NCBI GenBank assembly: GCA_049241565.1
Contig: JBMLQL010000018.1
Span: 62,001-126,000, forward strand
DNA from: DZBG01 sp049241565
GTDB lineage: Bacteria; Bdellovibrionota; Bacteriovoracia; Bacteriovoracales; Bacteriovoracaceae
Direction: 5' to 3'
DNA length: 64,000 nt
Shown: one piece after another, positions 41,232-48,905 of the stretch
Numbering within the stretch: the first letter of the stretch is position 1
How the letters are laid out: each line of letters starts with the position of its first letter
Program-made: the position numbers and the translations under genes
Notes under the pieces: generated by a model
What the model was told of the DNA's origin: nothing
Databases searched by the model: none
Seen by the model: the letters and a program-made list of their open reading frames with translations, nothing else

Positions 41232-42493
41232 AATTAACAAAATCAGGAACAAGCTTTTTTGATATTAAGAAAAATAGCTCTAGTTCAGAGTTTCCTAATC
41301 TCTTTACAAATTATTTATTAAGCCACGGAGAGACCTATTTTTGGGAAAAAGGGAATTTTCATGTTGTGACCAAAGCTGCCCATGCCAAAGAAATTCTTAC
41401 AAGTTCAGCTTATTCAGCAGACCGTGGATCTTTTTTTATTTCAAGGATGCCCAATCTTGATCTGAGATTGATTGGTGATTTTTTTAGTGTGGTAAAAAAA
41501 ATGATGGTGATGAGCGATGATGCTGATCACTTAAAAAAAAGAAAGCTGGCCAGCCTTGGTTTTGAGGATCATATTCTTGATAAGTTTACGGAGAAAATGA
41601 ATCTGACGATTAAGGCCTTGCTCTCGGGTTTAAAAGAGAGACAGTGTTTTGATTTTTCAGAGGATGTTGCCAAAAAATTACCTTCAACAGTTCTTGCTGA
41701 TCTTTTTTCTATCCCAGAAAATGATCGTCCTCAATTTTTAAATTGGTCAATGACCATGACTGGTTTTTTTGGAGGAGCTTCTGAGTACCGCAATGAGGAT
41801 GGCATAGAAGTGAATCAAGCGGCGTTAAATCTAAAGAATTATTTTTCTCAATTGATTGAGCAGAGAAGACAAAGTGTCGGAGAAGATTATGTTTCGATCT
41901 TGGTGAGAATGCAAAAAGTGATTGGGTTGAGTGATGAGGACTTAATCTCTCAGCTGATTATGATGCTAGTGGCGGGAATGGCCACGACCACTGATCAAAT
42001 AAATAATATTATGTTTTTACTTGCTGAACGAATTGATCTGCAAAAAGATCTTAAAGATAATCCCTCACTTATTCCTCAGGCCATTGAGGAGATGAAGCGT
42101 TTTGATCCTGCTGTTACTTTCATTTTCCGTGTGGCCAGAGAGAAGACAATGATTGGTGATCAGCCCATCGAAGTGGGAGATGTTATTTTTATTTCAACTC
42201 ATGCGATTAATCGTGATCTTCCCGCAAATGAAAGTCCTTTTGAGATTGATATTCACCGTAAAGCTCAACATTTTGCTTATGGCCATGGCCCTCATTATTG
42301 TATTGGGGCCAAGCTTGGACGCATGGAAATGCAATGTTTATTCCAAGAGATCTTGAGTTCATTGCCTTTATTTGAGCTTGATTCAGAGAAAGAAGCGATA
42401 AGAGATCATTATTCTCTCTCTTTCTCAGGATTTAAGGCACTTCCTCTTAGGTTTTTGGCTGGCCACCAGGGGAGAGAGGGGTCTAAAATTTAA
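41228..42493 (+). CDS. Cytochrome P450, isonitrile cluster
   Basis: A 421-residue soluble bacterial P450. The haem loop FAYGHGPHYCIG has ligand C358. The K-helix ExxR is in EEMKR, followed by FDPAV. The I-helix reads LVAGMATTTDQ: the oxygen-activating Thr is kept but the usual acidic residue before it is Ala. The gene is coupled by ATGA to the TauD-type gene. P450s tailor isonitriles in yeast (DIT2 after DIT1) and dimerise them in xanthocillin-type pathways, so this one probably finishes the product. Confidence 0.92.
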   Translation: MKLTKSGTSFFDIKKNSSSSEFPNLFTNYLLSHGETYFWEKGNFHVVTKAAHAKEILTSSAYSADRGSFFISRMPNLDLRLIGDFFSVVKKMMVMSDDADHLKKRKLASLGFEDHILDKFTEKMNLTIKALLSGLKERQCFDFSEDVAKKLPSTVLADLFSIPENDRPQFLNWSMTMTGFFGGASEYRNEDGIEVNQAALNLKNYFSQLIEQRRQSVGEDYVSILVRMQKVIGLSDEDLISQLIMMLVAGMATTTDQINNIMFLLAERIDLQKDLKDNPSLIPQAIEEMKRFDPAVTFIFRVAREKTMIGDQPIEVGDVIFISTHAINRDLPANESPFEIDIHRKAQHFAYGHGPHYCIGAKLGRMEMQCLFQEILSSLPLFELDSEKEAIRDHYSLSFSGFKALPLRFLAGHQGREGSKI

Positions 42494-42521
42494 GAAGATC
42501 TATTTAACCTCGAGGATGACT

Positions 42522-43244
42522 ATGAGTAATTATACCCAAAAAGAAATTGAAGCCATTTATGGACGTCCCACGGCGAGTCTTGAGACGAGCAGCTATATGT
42601 CAAAAGTCTATATGTGGATGACTATTGGAATTCTTGTGACTGCTATGACGGCGATGACAGTGGCCACTAATACAGAAATGCTTTACGCCATTATGAGTAA
42701 TAAGATTCTTTTTTATGGACTTATATTCGCAGAGTTTGGTCTGGTGATTTGGCTTTCTGCTGGTATTAATCGTATGAACTCGCTTATGGCCACAGCGATG
42801 TTTCTTCTTTATGCTGCACTTAATGGTGTGACACTTTCTATCTTTTCTATGGTCTACACGAGTGAAAGTATCCAGAGTGCTTTTTTTACAACAACCATCG
42901 CTTTTGCTGGACTCAGTGCTTTTGGCTTTGTGACGAAAAGAGACTTAGGCCCAGTGGGATCATTTTGTACTATGGGTCTGTTTGGTCTGTTTGGTTTTGC
43001 TATTATTTCAATTTTCTTTCCATCAGTAATGGGAACTATGGCCTCACAAATTTATGGTCTTGTTGGTATTCTCGTTTTTGCTGGATTGACGGCCTATGAC
43101 ACACAAAAAATTAAAAATATGGCCCCTTCAAGTCGTGATGCAGAAGGGTTTCAAAAAGGGGCGATTATTGGCGCTCTGAAATTGTATCTAGATTTTATCA
43201 ACCTTTTTCTTTTTATTCTCCGCTTTGGCGGTAATCGTAAATAA
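42522..43244 (+). CDS. Bax inhibitor-1 family membrane protein (YccA/YbhL-like)
   Basis: A 240-residue inner-membrane protein with seven hydrophobic helices between about 28 and 235. It ends with LTAYDTQKIKNM and ALKLYLDFINLFLFILRF, the most conserved BI-1 blocks, including the aspartate pair region involved in pH-gated ion leak. I use the second ATG (42522), correctly spaced from GAGGA. It starts 28 bases after the P450, but a role in the isonitrile operon is not evident. Confidence 0.9.
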   Translation: MSNYTQKEIEAIYGRPTASLETSSYMSKVYMWMTIGILVTAMTAMTVATNTEMLYAIMSNKILFYGLIFAEFGLVIWLSAGINRMNSLMATAMFLLYAALNGVTLSIFSMVYTSESIQSAFFTTTIAFAGLSAFGFVTKRDLGPVGSFCTMGLFGLFGFAIISIFFPSVMGTMASQIYGLVGILVFAGLTAYDTQKIKNMAPSSRDAEGFQKGAIIGALKLYLDFINLFLFILRFGGNRK

Positions 43245-43261
43245 AAGATAAACTGCAGGAT

Positions 43262-43297
43262 GGGGCAAAGTTTTAAACTCTGCCCCTAAAGTTTTTA
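43262..43297 (+). terminator. Intrinsic terminator after BI-1 gene
   Basis: GGGGCA (43262-43267) pairs with TGCCCC (43281-43286), with an inner AGT/ACT extension, followed by TAAAGTTTTT. It lies between convergent genes. Confidence 0.75.
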
Positions 43298-43305
43298 CCA
43301 AGAGA

Positions 43306-43659
43306 TTAGAATAAAAAGTTTAATGTGAGTGCCAATAAAGCAGGAATAGTCTGAATAAAAATGATTTTTTTACTCGCAGTCATTGCTCCATAAATTCCCA
43401 CAACCGCCACTGAGATTAAAAAGAAGGCCTTAATCTCGAGGCTCCCTTGATAGAGTCCCCAGATTAATCCAGCGGCAAGAACACCATTATAAAGCCCTTG
43501 GTTGGCCGCTAAAACGGCTGTGGCCTGGGCCTGCTCAAGCTTCATCCCGAAGGCCTTTCTGCCGTAAGGTTTAGTCCAAAGAAACATTTCGAGGATCATG
43601 ATCCAGATATGGATGAGAGCGACGAGTCCTGTGGTGATATTGGCCAGAGTGGAAAGCAT
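43306..43659 (-). CDS. DUF1304 membrane protein
   Basis: A 117-residue protein with four hydrophobic helices. The segment ALIHIWIMILEMFLWTKPYGRKAFG followed by AANQGLYNGVLAAGLIWG is diagnostic of DUF1304. Function unknown. It is divergent from the YbiT-like ABC-F gene. Confidence 0.9.
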   Translation of the reverse strand: MLSTLANITTGLVALIHIWIMILEMFLWTKPYGRKAFGMKLEQAQATAVLAANQGLYNGVLAAGLIWGLYQGSLEIKAFFLISVAVVGIYGAMTASKKIIFIQTIPALLALTLNFLF

Positions 43660-43712
43660 AGGGAGAAATCCTTTGAGAATATTTTTGATTTCGGTAAGTT
43701 ATACACTCTATT

Positions 43713-43741
43713 TTGACATGAGTTTTTGCAGGAATAATACT
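43713..43741 (+). promoter_or_regulatory. Sigma-70-like promoter for ybiT-like gene
   Basis: Perfect TTGACA at 43713-43718, 17-base spacer, then AATACT at 43736-43741 (4 of 6 matches). It would start transcription about 40 bases before the ATG at 43791. Confidence 0.55.
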
Positions 43742-43790
43742 GTTTTTTATGGTATGGTCGGCCAAATTTATTAAGACCAAGGATTTCTGT

Positions 43791-45377
43791 ATGATCGCTG
43801 CCCACGATATTCGCCTCCAATTTGGCGGAAGAACACTTTTTGATGATGTAAATCTCAAGTTTAGCAAAGGTAATTGCTATGGTGTGATCGGGGCCAATGG
43901 AGCTGGGAAATCCACATTCATGAAGATTCTTAGTGGCGAAATTTCTCCCACTGCCGGCCGAATTGAAATGACTCCAGGTGAGCGTCTTGCTGTTCTTAGG
44001 CAGAACCATTTTGCTTATGAGGAAGAGCAAGTCTTAACGACTGTTATCCTCGGGCATAGTGTGCTCGTTGATATCATGAAAGAAAAAGAAATGCTTTATG
44101 CCAAAGAAAACTTCACTGATGCCGATGGAGAGCGAGCGGCTGAGTTAGAAGGACTATTCTCAGAAATGAATGGTTGGGAAGCTGAGGCCAATGCCGCGGC
44201 TCTTTTAGCGGGTCTTGGTATCAAAGAAGATCTTCATCAGAAAAAAATGAAAGAGCTTACTGGTGGAGAGAAAGTAAAGGTTCTTCTTGCTCAGGCCTTG
44301 TTTGGAAAACCAGAAATTCTCCTTCTCGATGAGCCTACCAACGATCTTGATTTAAAAGCGATCCAGTGGTTAGAGAAATTTATCATGGATCAAGAAGATA
44401 CAACTGTACTGGTCGTTTCCCATGACCGTCACTTTTTAAACAAAGTGTGTACGCATATTTGTGATATCGATTTCACTAAAATTAAACTCTACGCCGGTAA
44501 CTACGACTTTTGGTACAAATCGAGTCAGCTTGCTCAGCGTATGATGAACGATCAAAATAAAAAGACAGAAGATAAAATGAAAGAGCTTAAAGAGTTCATT
44601 CAGCGCTTCTCGGCCAATGCTTCAAAATCTTCTCAGGCCACGTCACGTAAAAAGCTTCTTGATAAGCTGACCCTTGAAGATATTCAACCTTCCACAAGAA
44701 AGTATCCGTACGTTGGATTTAAGGCCGACCGCGAAGCTGGAGATAATCTTCTTCGAGTAGAAGATCTTGTGGTAAGCCTTGAAGGAAAAAAGATTATCAA
44801 TAAGGTTTCATTTACGATTAAAAAGGGACAAAAAGTTGTCTTCCTTGCAAACTCGGAAGTGGCCACAACCGCTCTCTTTAAAGTTCTTATGGGTGAGATG
44901 GAGCCGGATTCAGGAAAATTTGAGTGGGGGATTACAACCACTCGTGGTTATCTTCCTAATGATAACTCTAGCTATTTTAAGGATTCAACTTTAGATCTTA
45001 TCAACTGGCTTCGTCAGTACTCAAAAGATCAATCAGAGTCGTTTTTACGTGGATTTTTAGGACGTATGCTTTTCTCTGGAGAAGAAGCTCTTAAAAAATG
45101 TAATGTTCTCTCAGGGGGAGAGAAAGTTCGCTGTATGCTTTCAAAAATTATGCTCTCAGGTTCCAATGTTCTTGTTTTTGATAATCCGACCAATCACCTC
45201 GATCTTGAAACAATTACGGCCCTGAATGAAGGGATGATTGATTTTAAAGGGACTCTTCTTTTCACTTCGCACGATCATGAGTTTATTCAAACAGTGGCCA
45301 ACCGTGTGATTTCAATTGAAGAAAGAGGAACTCGTGACGAAGAATGTACTTACGATCAGTTCTTGGGTCTCGACTAG
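43791..45377 (+). CDS. ybiT: ABC-F ATPase, YbiT-like
   Basis: A 528-residue two-domain ABC-F protein, nearly the length of E. coli YbiT (530). The N-terminal IRLQFGGRTLFDDVNLKF, GANGAGKSTFMKILSGE and FAYEEEQVLTTVILGH segments align with YbiT. Signatures are LTGGEKVK and LSGGEKVR; Walker B boxes are DEPTNDLDLKA and DNPTNHLDLET, the second with Asn in place of Glu. I start at ATG 43791 because the homologous N-terminus begins there. Presumed ribosome-associated translation factor. Confidence 0.9.
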   Translation: MIAAHDIRLQFGGRTLFDDVNLKFSKGNCYGVIGANGAGKSTFMKILSGEISPTAGRIEMTPGERLAVLRQNHFAYEEEQVLTTVILGHSVLVDIMKEKEMLYAKENFTDADGERAAELEGLFSEMNGWEAEANAAALLAGLGIKEDLHQKKMKELTGGEKVKVLLAQALFGKPEILLLDEPTNDLDLKAIQWLEKFIMDQEDTTVLVVSHDRHFLNKVCTHICDIDFTKIKLYAGNYDFWYKSSQLAQRMMNDQNKKTEDKMKELKEFIQRFSANASKSSQATSRKKLLDKLTLEDIQPSTRKYPYVGFKADREAGDNLLRVEDLVVSLEGKKIINKVSFTIKKGQKVVFLANSEVATTALFKVLMGEMEPDSGKFEWGITTTRGYLPNDNSSYFKDSTLDLINWLRQYSKDQSESFLRGFLGRMLFSGEEALKKCNVLSGGEKVRCMLSKIMLSGSNVLVFDNPTNHLDLETITALNEGMIDFKGTLLFTSHDHEFIQTVANRVISIEERGTRDEECTYDQFLGLD

Positions 45378-45378
45378 A

Positions 45379-45407
45379 TTGCAATAGAAGTAAAAAATCA
45401 TTATAAT
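45379..45407 (+). promoter_or_regulatory. Strong promoter for rnk
   Basis: TTGCAA (45379-45384), 17-base spacer, TATAAT (45402-45407), starting 2 bases after the ybiT stop. Predicted transcript start is near 45414, giving a leader of about 125 bases before rnk. Confidence 0.7.
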
Positions 45408-45447
45408 AGCGGTTTATGGAAAAATATCTTTTTTCATCAACCGCTAT
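45406..45447 (+). repeat. Long imperfect hairpin in rnk leader
   Basis: ATAGCGGTT (45406-45414) and AACCGCTAT (45439-45447) are perfect complements, and the A-rich and T-rich inner arms also pair around a TATC loop. A 21-codon frame starting at ATG 45417 runs through it to a TAA at about 45480. Role unknown. Confidence 0.5.
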
Positions 45448-45538
45448 CTATCATCAAGTAAGACTCATCTTTCTGTCTTAACGCTCCCTCATTCCTTTTT
45501 TTTAATATTTTCATTTTAATAAACCTATGGAGGTTTTT

Positions 45539-45940
45539 ATGAACAACTCAATCATTTTGATGAGTAAAGTGGACTATCAGCGTATTAATTCTTTTATTGA
45601 ACGGATGAAACCTATTGAGTCTGATCAGCTTGAAATTGAGCTAGATCGCGCTCAATTAGTGGAGGCCAGTGAAATGCCTGCGGACGTAGTAACGATGAAT
45701 TCGGAGCTCGTTTACCTGGATTTAGAACTTCTGACTGAGCATAAAGTGAGACTGGTCTATACACTTCGTGCTGATCTAGGAGTGGATCAAGTTTCTATCC
45801 TTTCACCACTTGGGACGGCCCTCATTGGCCTTCGTAAGGGCGAGGACTATTCTTTTACTACAAGAAATGGAAAGCATCGTGGGATTCGCGTCCTCGATAT
45901 CACTTTCCAACCAGAAGCCGAAGAGCGATTTGATCTTTAG
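45539..45940 (+). CDS. rnk: Regulator of nucleoside diphosphate kinase (Rnk)
   Basis: A 133-residue Gre-like protein without a full coiled coil. The segments LDRAQLVEASEMPADVVTMNS, RLVYTLRADLGVDQVSILSPLGTALIGLRKG and a C-terminal beta domain match Rnk, which binds RNA polymerase near the secondary channel. GGAGG precedes the ATG at 45539. Its own promoter and a leader hairpin lie upstream; the gloA promoter palindrome lies just downstream. Confidence 0.9.
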   Translation: MNNSIILMSKVDYQRINSFIERMKPIESDQLEIELDRAQLVEASEMPADVVTMNSELVYLDLELLTEHKVRLVYTLRADLGVDQVSILSPLGTALIGLRKGEDYSFTTRNGKHRGIRVLDITFQPEAEERFDL

Positions 45941-45954
45941 GTGTGACGATTAAG

Positions 45955-45983
45955 CTTCTTGGGATTATAATAGTCCCAAGAAG
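45955..45983. promoter_or_regulatory. Perfect palindrome around a -10 box upstream of gloA
   Basis: CTTCTTGGGA (45955-45964) and TCCCAAGAAG (45974-45983) are exact complements around a 9-base centre that contains TATAAT (45966-45971). A repressor bound here would cover the promoter of gloA. The 3' arm runs into the AAGGGG ribosome site (45981-45986). Confidence 0.6.
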
Positions 45984-45992
45984 GGGTTACAG

Positions 45993-46379
45993 ATGAAATA
46001 CTTACATACAATGATCCGAGTGAATAATTTAGATCAATCTATTAAATTTTATACAGAAGTTTTAGGAATGAATCTTTTAACCAAAGAGGATTATCCTGAA
46101 GGTCAGTTTACCCTGGCCTTTTTAAGTTATGGGAAAACAAAATCTGATCCCTGCATTGAGCTAACATATAATTATGGAAAAAGTTCATATGAAATGGGAA
46201 CCGCGTTTGGGCATATTGCTCTTGGGACTGAAGATATCTATGCGGTTTGTGAAAAGGTCAAGGCCCAAGGGGGAAAAGTCACCCGCGAGCCTGGACCGAT
46301 GAAACATGGAACAACCGTTATTGCTTTTGTTGAAGATCCTAATGGATATAAGATCGAGTTTATTCAAGTCACTCACTAA
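45993..46379 (+). CDS. gloA: Lactoylglutathione lyase (glyoxalase I)
   Basis: Isomerises the methylglyoxal-glutathione hemithioacetal to S-lactoylglutathione. The 128-residue, two-beta-alpha-module protein has metal ligands H5, E56, H74 and E122, the same positions as in E. coli GloA. Further family blocks are YTEVLGMNLL and VEDPNGYKIEFIQ. It would detoxify methylglyoxal made by MgsA (15 kb). It is preceded by a perfect palindrome centred on a TATAAT. Confidence 0.95.
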   Translation: MKYLHTMIRVNNLDQSIKFYTEVLGMNLLTKEDYPEGQFTLAFLSYGKTKSDPCIELTYNYGKSSYEMGTAFGHIALGTEDIYAVCEKVKAQGGKVTREPGPMKHGTTVIAFVEDPNGYKIEFIQVTH

Positions 46380-46657
46380 CTATTACGATACATTCGTCTC
46401 AGCATTCTTTGATTGCTAAATCTTTTATCTCTGCTTTTTGATCCTTTATAGTCTCCTCGTTTACTTATGTGGCGAGGAGGCAAAATCTTTCTACGTTTAA
46501 GTCGTTGTTCTCTTCTTTTTCTTTTTTGTCTGTTTAGTTCGTATTGTATTTCAGTTGATGACCAGCTGATCTCTCGTTTTTTTCCAGAAGGCACATGAAG
46601 AGTCAGACTGACAATCATCATCCTGAGGACGAGGATTATCCATCTCATTGAGTTCAC
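46376..46657 (-). CDS. Small, very basic hypothetical protein
   Basis: About 90 residues. A short hydrophobic stretch at the start (about 5-20) precedes a highly basic region with repeated RKR/KRR runs. It might be a membrane-anchored nucleic-acid-binding peptide. AAGGTG lies 6 bases before the internal ATG at 46648. No family is recognised and coding status is uncertain; composition may be chance on an AT-rich strand. Confidence 0.4.
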   Translation of the reverse strand: MNSMRWIILVLRMMIVSLTLHVPSGKKREISWSSTEIQYELNRQKRKRREQRLKRRKILPPRHISKRGDYKGSKSRDKRFSNQRMLRRMYRNS

Positions 46658-46741
46658 CTTGAAAGGAGAAAAATAAATAATAGGGAATAATTAGAAAAAA
46701 GGATTGGTCTCTTACATGTTGGTTTGGATTATAGCAGGATT

Positions 46742-47371
46742 TTAAAAAGTTTCCACCAAAATATCATTCTTACAATTCTGGCAGAGTGATGTCTGAAGAA
46801 GAGTTTCGGCTACATCTTCAGCACTTACGGCCTTATATTTACCAGGAATAAGAGGGTTAAGGATCGGAAAAATGATTTGACCTAGGCCTTCGAAAAATCG
46901 GGAGTCCGCTCTTTCACCTAATAGGAGTGAGGGCTTAATCAAGCTCAGTCTTTTCAGATTAAGATCTTTTAGGGCCTGCTCAAGCTGGCCTTTGGTTTTG
47001 TTATAAAAAAAAGGAGATCCAGGGTCACTCCCTACTGCGGTAATAATGAGAAAATGTTTTCCTTGGTGCTGTTTAAAGACTTGGGCGGCCAGGAGAGGAA
47101 GGTCATAGTCTACGGCCTTAAAAGCTTTTTGAGAGCCAGCTTTTTTTATAGTTGTTCCAATACAACAAAAGAGAGCATCAACTTCATGAAACAGTTCTTG
47201 GCCATGATCAAAATCTTTTAATGGGGAGATAATTTGTTTGAGCTTAGGATGGGTGAGATCAAGAGGGCGTCTGCTAAAAGAGATGACTTCAGCAAAACGA
47301 GAATCATAAACAAGTTTTGAGAGAAGTTTGCTTCCGACTAAACCAGTTGCTCCAAGAATAATCGCCTTCAT
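46742..47371 (-). CDS. NAD(P)-binding atypical short-chain dehydrogenase (HTATIP2-like)
   Basis: A 209-residue Rossmann protein. GATGLVG at 8-14 binds the dinucleotide. The segments DALFCCIGTTIKKAGS, VDYDLPLLAA and KGQLEQALKDL are those of the HTATIP2/YbjT-like group. It lacks the YxxxK catalytic pair of classical SDRs. Substrate unknown. Confidence 0.85.
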   Translation of the reverse strand: MKAIILGATGLVGSKLLSKLVYDSRFAEVISFSRRPLDLTHPKLKQIISPLKDFDHGQELFHEVDALFCCIGTTIKKAGSQKAFKAVDYDLPLLAAQVFKQHQGKHFLIITAVGSDPGSPFFYNKTKGQLEQALKDLNLKRLSLIKPSLLLGERADSRFFEGLGQIIFPILNPLIPGKYKAVSAEDVAETLLQTSLCQNCKNDILVETF

Positions 47372-47447
47372 GATTTCCTCTTTTTTTATTTACTATATCT
47401 GAATAAGATAAGAAGTGAAAACAAACTTGTCGAACATGAGGTCCTAA

Positions 47448-48059
47448 ATGAAGCTGAACTGGTCTGAAAATGAAGTGAAAGTCTTTCAAAAGCTTAATGA
47501 TGTTCATAAAATTCAAGATTACCTTCAGAAAACTTCTTATAATCCAGATTATATTATTAAATCTCCACGCTTCGTTCTCGCCAAGAAAACGGCCCATTGT
47601 TTTGAAGGAGCACTTCTGGCCGCTGCGGTTCTGGAATATTATGGGCAACGACCTCATCTTCTTCATTTCAAGGCCTATAATGATGACCATCATGTGATCG
47701 CGCTCTACCGTGAAGGAAAAAACTGGGGGGCCATCTCAAAAACCAATACTACGATGCTTGGATTTCGAAGTGCTTTGTTTCCAACGGTTCAGTCTCTGGC
47801 CGCTAGTTATTTTGATTTTTATTTTAATACAAAAGCTGAGATGAGTTTACTTGGTTACTCTGGGCCAGTGAATATGAATAAGTTTAACTCGATGGATTGG
47901 CGCTATACTGACCAAGACCTGACTAAAATGGGTCTGCAATTTTTAAAGCTTCCTCATCACGAGTGGAAAACCAAACGTGAGCTGGATAAGCTTCCCAAGG
48001 TTTCTAAGCGACTTAAAGAAGCCTGCTTCTATCAGGCCAATACCCAAGGTCTTTTTTAG
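47448..48059 (+). CDS. Transglutaminase/papain-fold hypothetical protein
   Basis: A 203-residue cytoplasmic protein. The segment KTAHCFEGALLAAAVLEYYG puts C51 at a helix start, and DDHHVIALYREGKNWGAISKTN supplies H81 or H82 in a strand, as in transglutaminase-like cysteine proteins. Family members include peptidases and amidases; the exact one is not recognised. It is convergent with the next gene. Confidence 0.7.
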   Translation: MKLNWSENEVKVFQKLNDVHKIQDYLQKTSYNPDYIIKSPRFVLAKKTAHCFEGALLAAAVLEYYGQRPHLLHFKAYNDDHHVIALYREGKNWGAISKTNTTMLGFRSALFPTVQSLAASYFDFYFNTKAEMSLLGYSGPVNMNKFNSMDWRYTDQDLTKMGLQFLKLPHHEWKTKRELDKLPKVSKRLKEACFYQANTQGLF

Positions 48060-48799
48060 TAAGGCTTGAGTTTGACTTGATCTAAGACTGTTTGAAATGT
48101 TTTAAGGATTCCATCTTGATTGATCATGCCGCGACCAAATGAATACTGCTTAGGAGTGAGTGTTTGTGAATTTTTTACTTTCTCTTTCCCTAGTTTGGTG
48201 GTGATTGAGGAGTGATCAAGTTTTTTTACTTCAAACTCAAAATCCATGACTAGATTTTCTCCATCAAATCGAGTGGTCAAAAGTAGTTTTTCCACATTAG
48301 CAAACTCACGAGAATCTGGAGAATCGATTTTAAATTCAATTCCATTTTTAGTAGTCTTTACTTCTTTCGTTTTAAAGCGATGAAAATTATCCAGAAGCTC
48401 GGTAATTTTTAAAAACATCGCCTGGGGCTTAACGTGAAGTTGAAGATGAGATTCTTTTTGATCCTTTCCGTAACAAAGGAAATAACTACTTTTTTTATCG
48501 GTAATGGGGGAGTTCTCAGAAAGCTTAAAATCGAATTCAAGAGTCACAGTTTGTTTAGGAGAGACTTCTTTTTCCGCAAAGAGGGTTGTGCTCTCAAATT
48601 TGAGAGCAGACTCATCACGAGAATGGACTTTTTTGATCTCAGCATAGGCCAGGGCCACACCCGCTGTTTGTAAACTCACTGCTGAATTTCCATGGTTTGT
48701 GACCGTAAGAGTTCCCTTCAGAGGGTCACCTTGTGACCAAGCTTCGCCTACAGTCTCAATTTTCCATTCTAGTGAGTTATTAAAAAAAGTACCTTTCAT
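48056..48799 (-). CDS. Arrestin-like/Spo0M-like beta-sandwich protein
   Basis: A 247-residue soluble protein. The N-terminal GEAWSQGDPLKGTLTVTNHGNSAVSLQT segment resembles the opening of Spo0M/arrestin-fold domains. The rest is beta-rich with no known catalytic motif. Role unknown; the assignment rests on the fold-like pattern only. Confidence 0.55.
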   Translation of the reverse strand: MKGTFFNNSLEWKIETVGEAWSQGDPLKGTLTVTNHGNSAVSLQTAGVALAYAEIKKVHSRDESALKFESTTLFAEKEVSPKQTVTLEFDFKLSENSPITDKKSSYFLCYGKDQKESHLQLHVKPQAMFLKITELLDNFHRFKTKEVKTTKNGIEFKIDSPDSREFANVEKLLLTTRFDGENLVMDFEFEVKKLDHSSITTKLGKEKVKNSQTLTPKQYSFGRGMINQDGILKTFQTVLDQVKLKPY

Positions 48800-48827
48800 T
48801 TTTTACCTTGTGAGTCATTTGTCATTT

Positions 48828-48853
48828 TGTGATTATTTGGTCCACTAATCACA
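48828..48853. promoter_or_regulatory. Inverted repeat upstream of third ABC-F gene
   Basis: TGTGATTA (48828-48835) and TAATCACA (48846-48853), exact complements across 10 bases, in the region between divergent genes. TATAAT lies at 48864-48869, so it would cover the -35 area. The spacing does not match the CRP consensus. Confidence 0.45.
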
Positions 48854-48905
48854 TCAAAATCTTTATAATCGGTCATCTTCAAAATCGATGCTAAGGTGAA
48901 TTTTT

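Noticed and set aside
43571..44030. Two minus-strand frames of 98 and 144 codons
   Set aside because: They run antisense through the ybiT-like promoter and its first ATPase domain; composition is that of a shadow frame.
48828..48853. CRP binding site
   Set aside because: TGTGA and TCACA halves are 16 bases apart rather than 6, so it does not fit CRP or FNR spacing.
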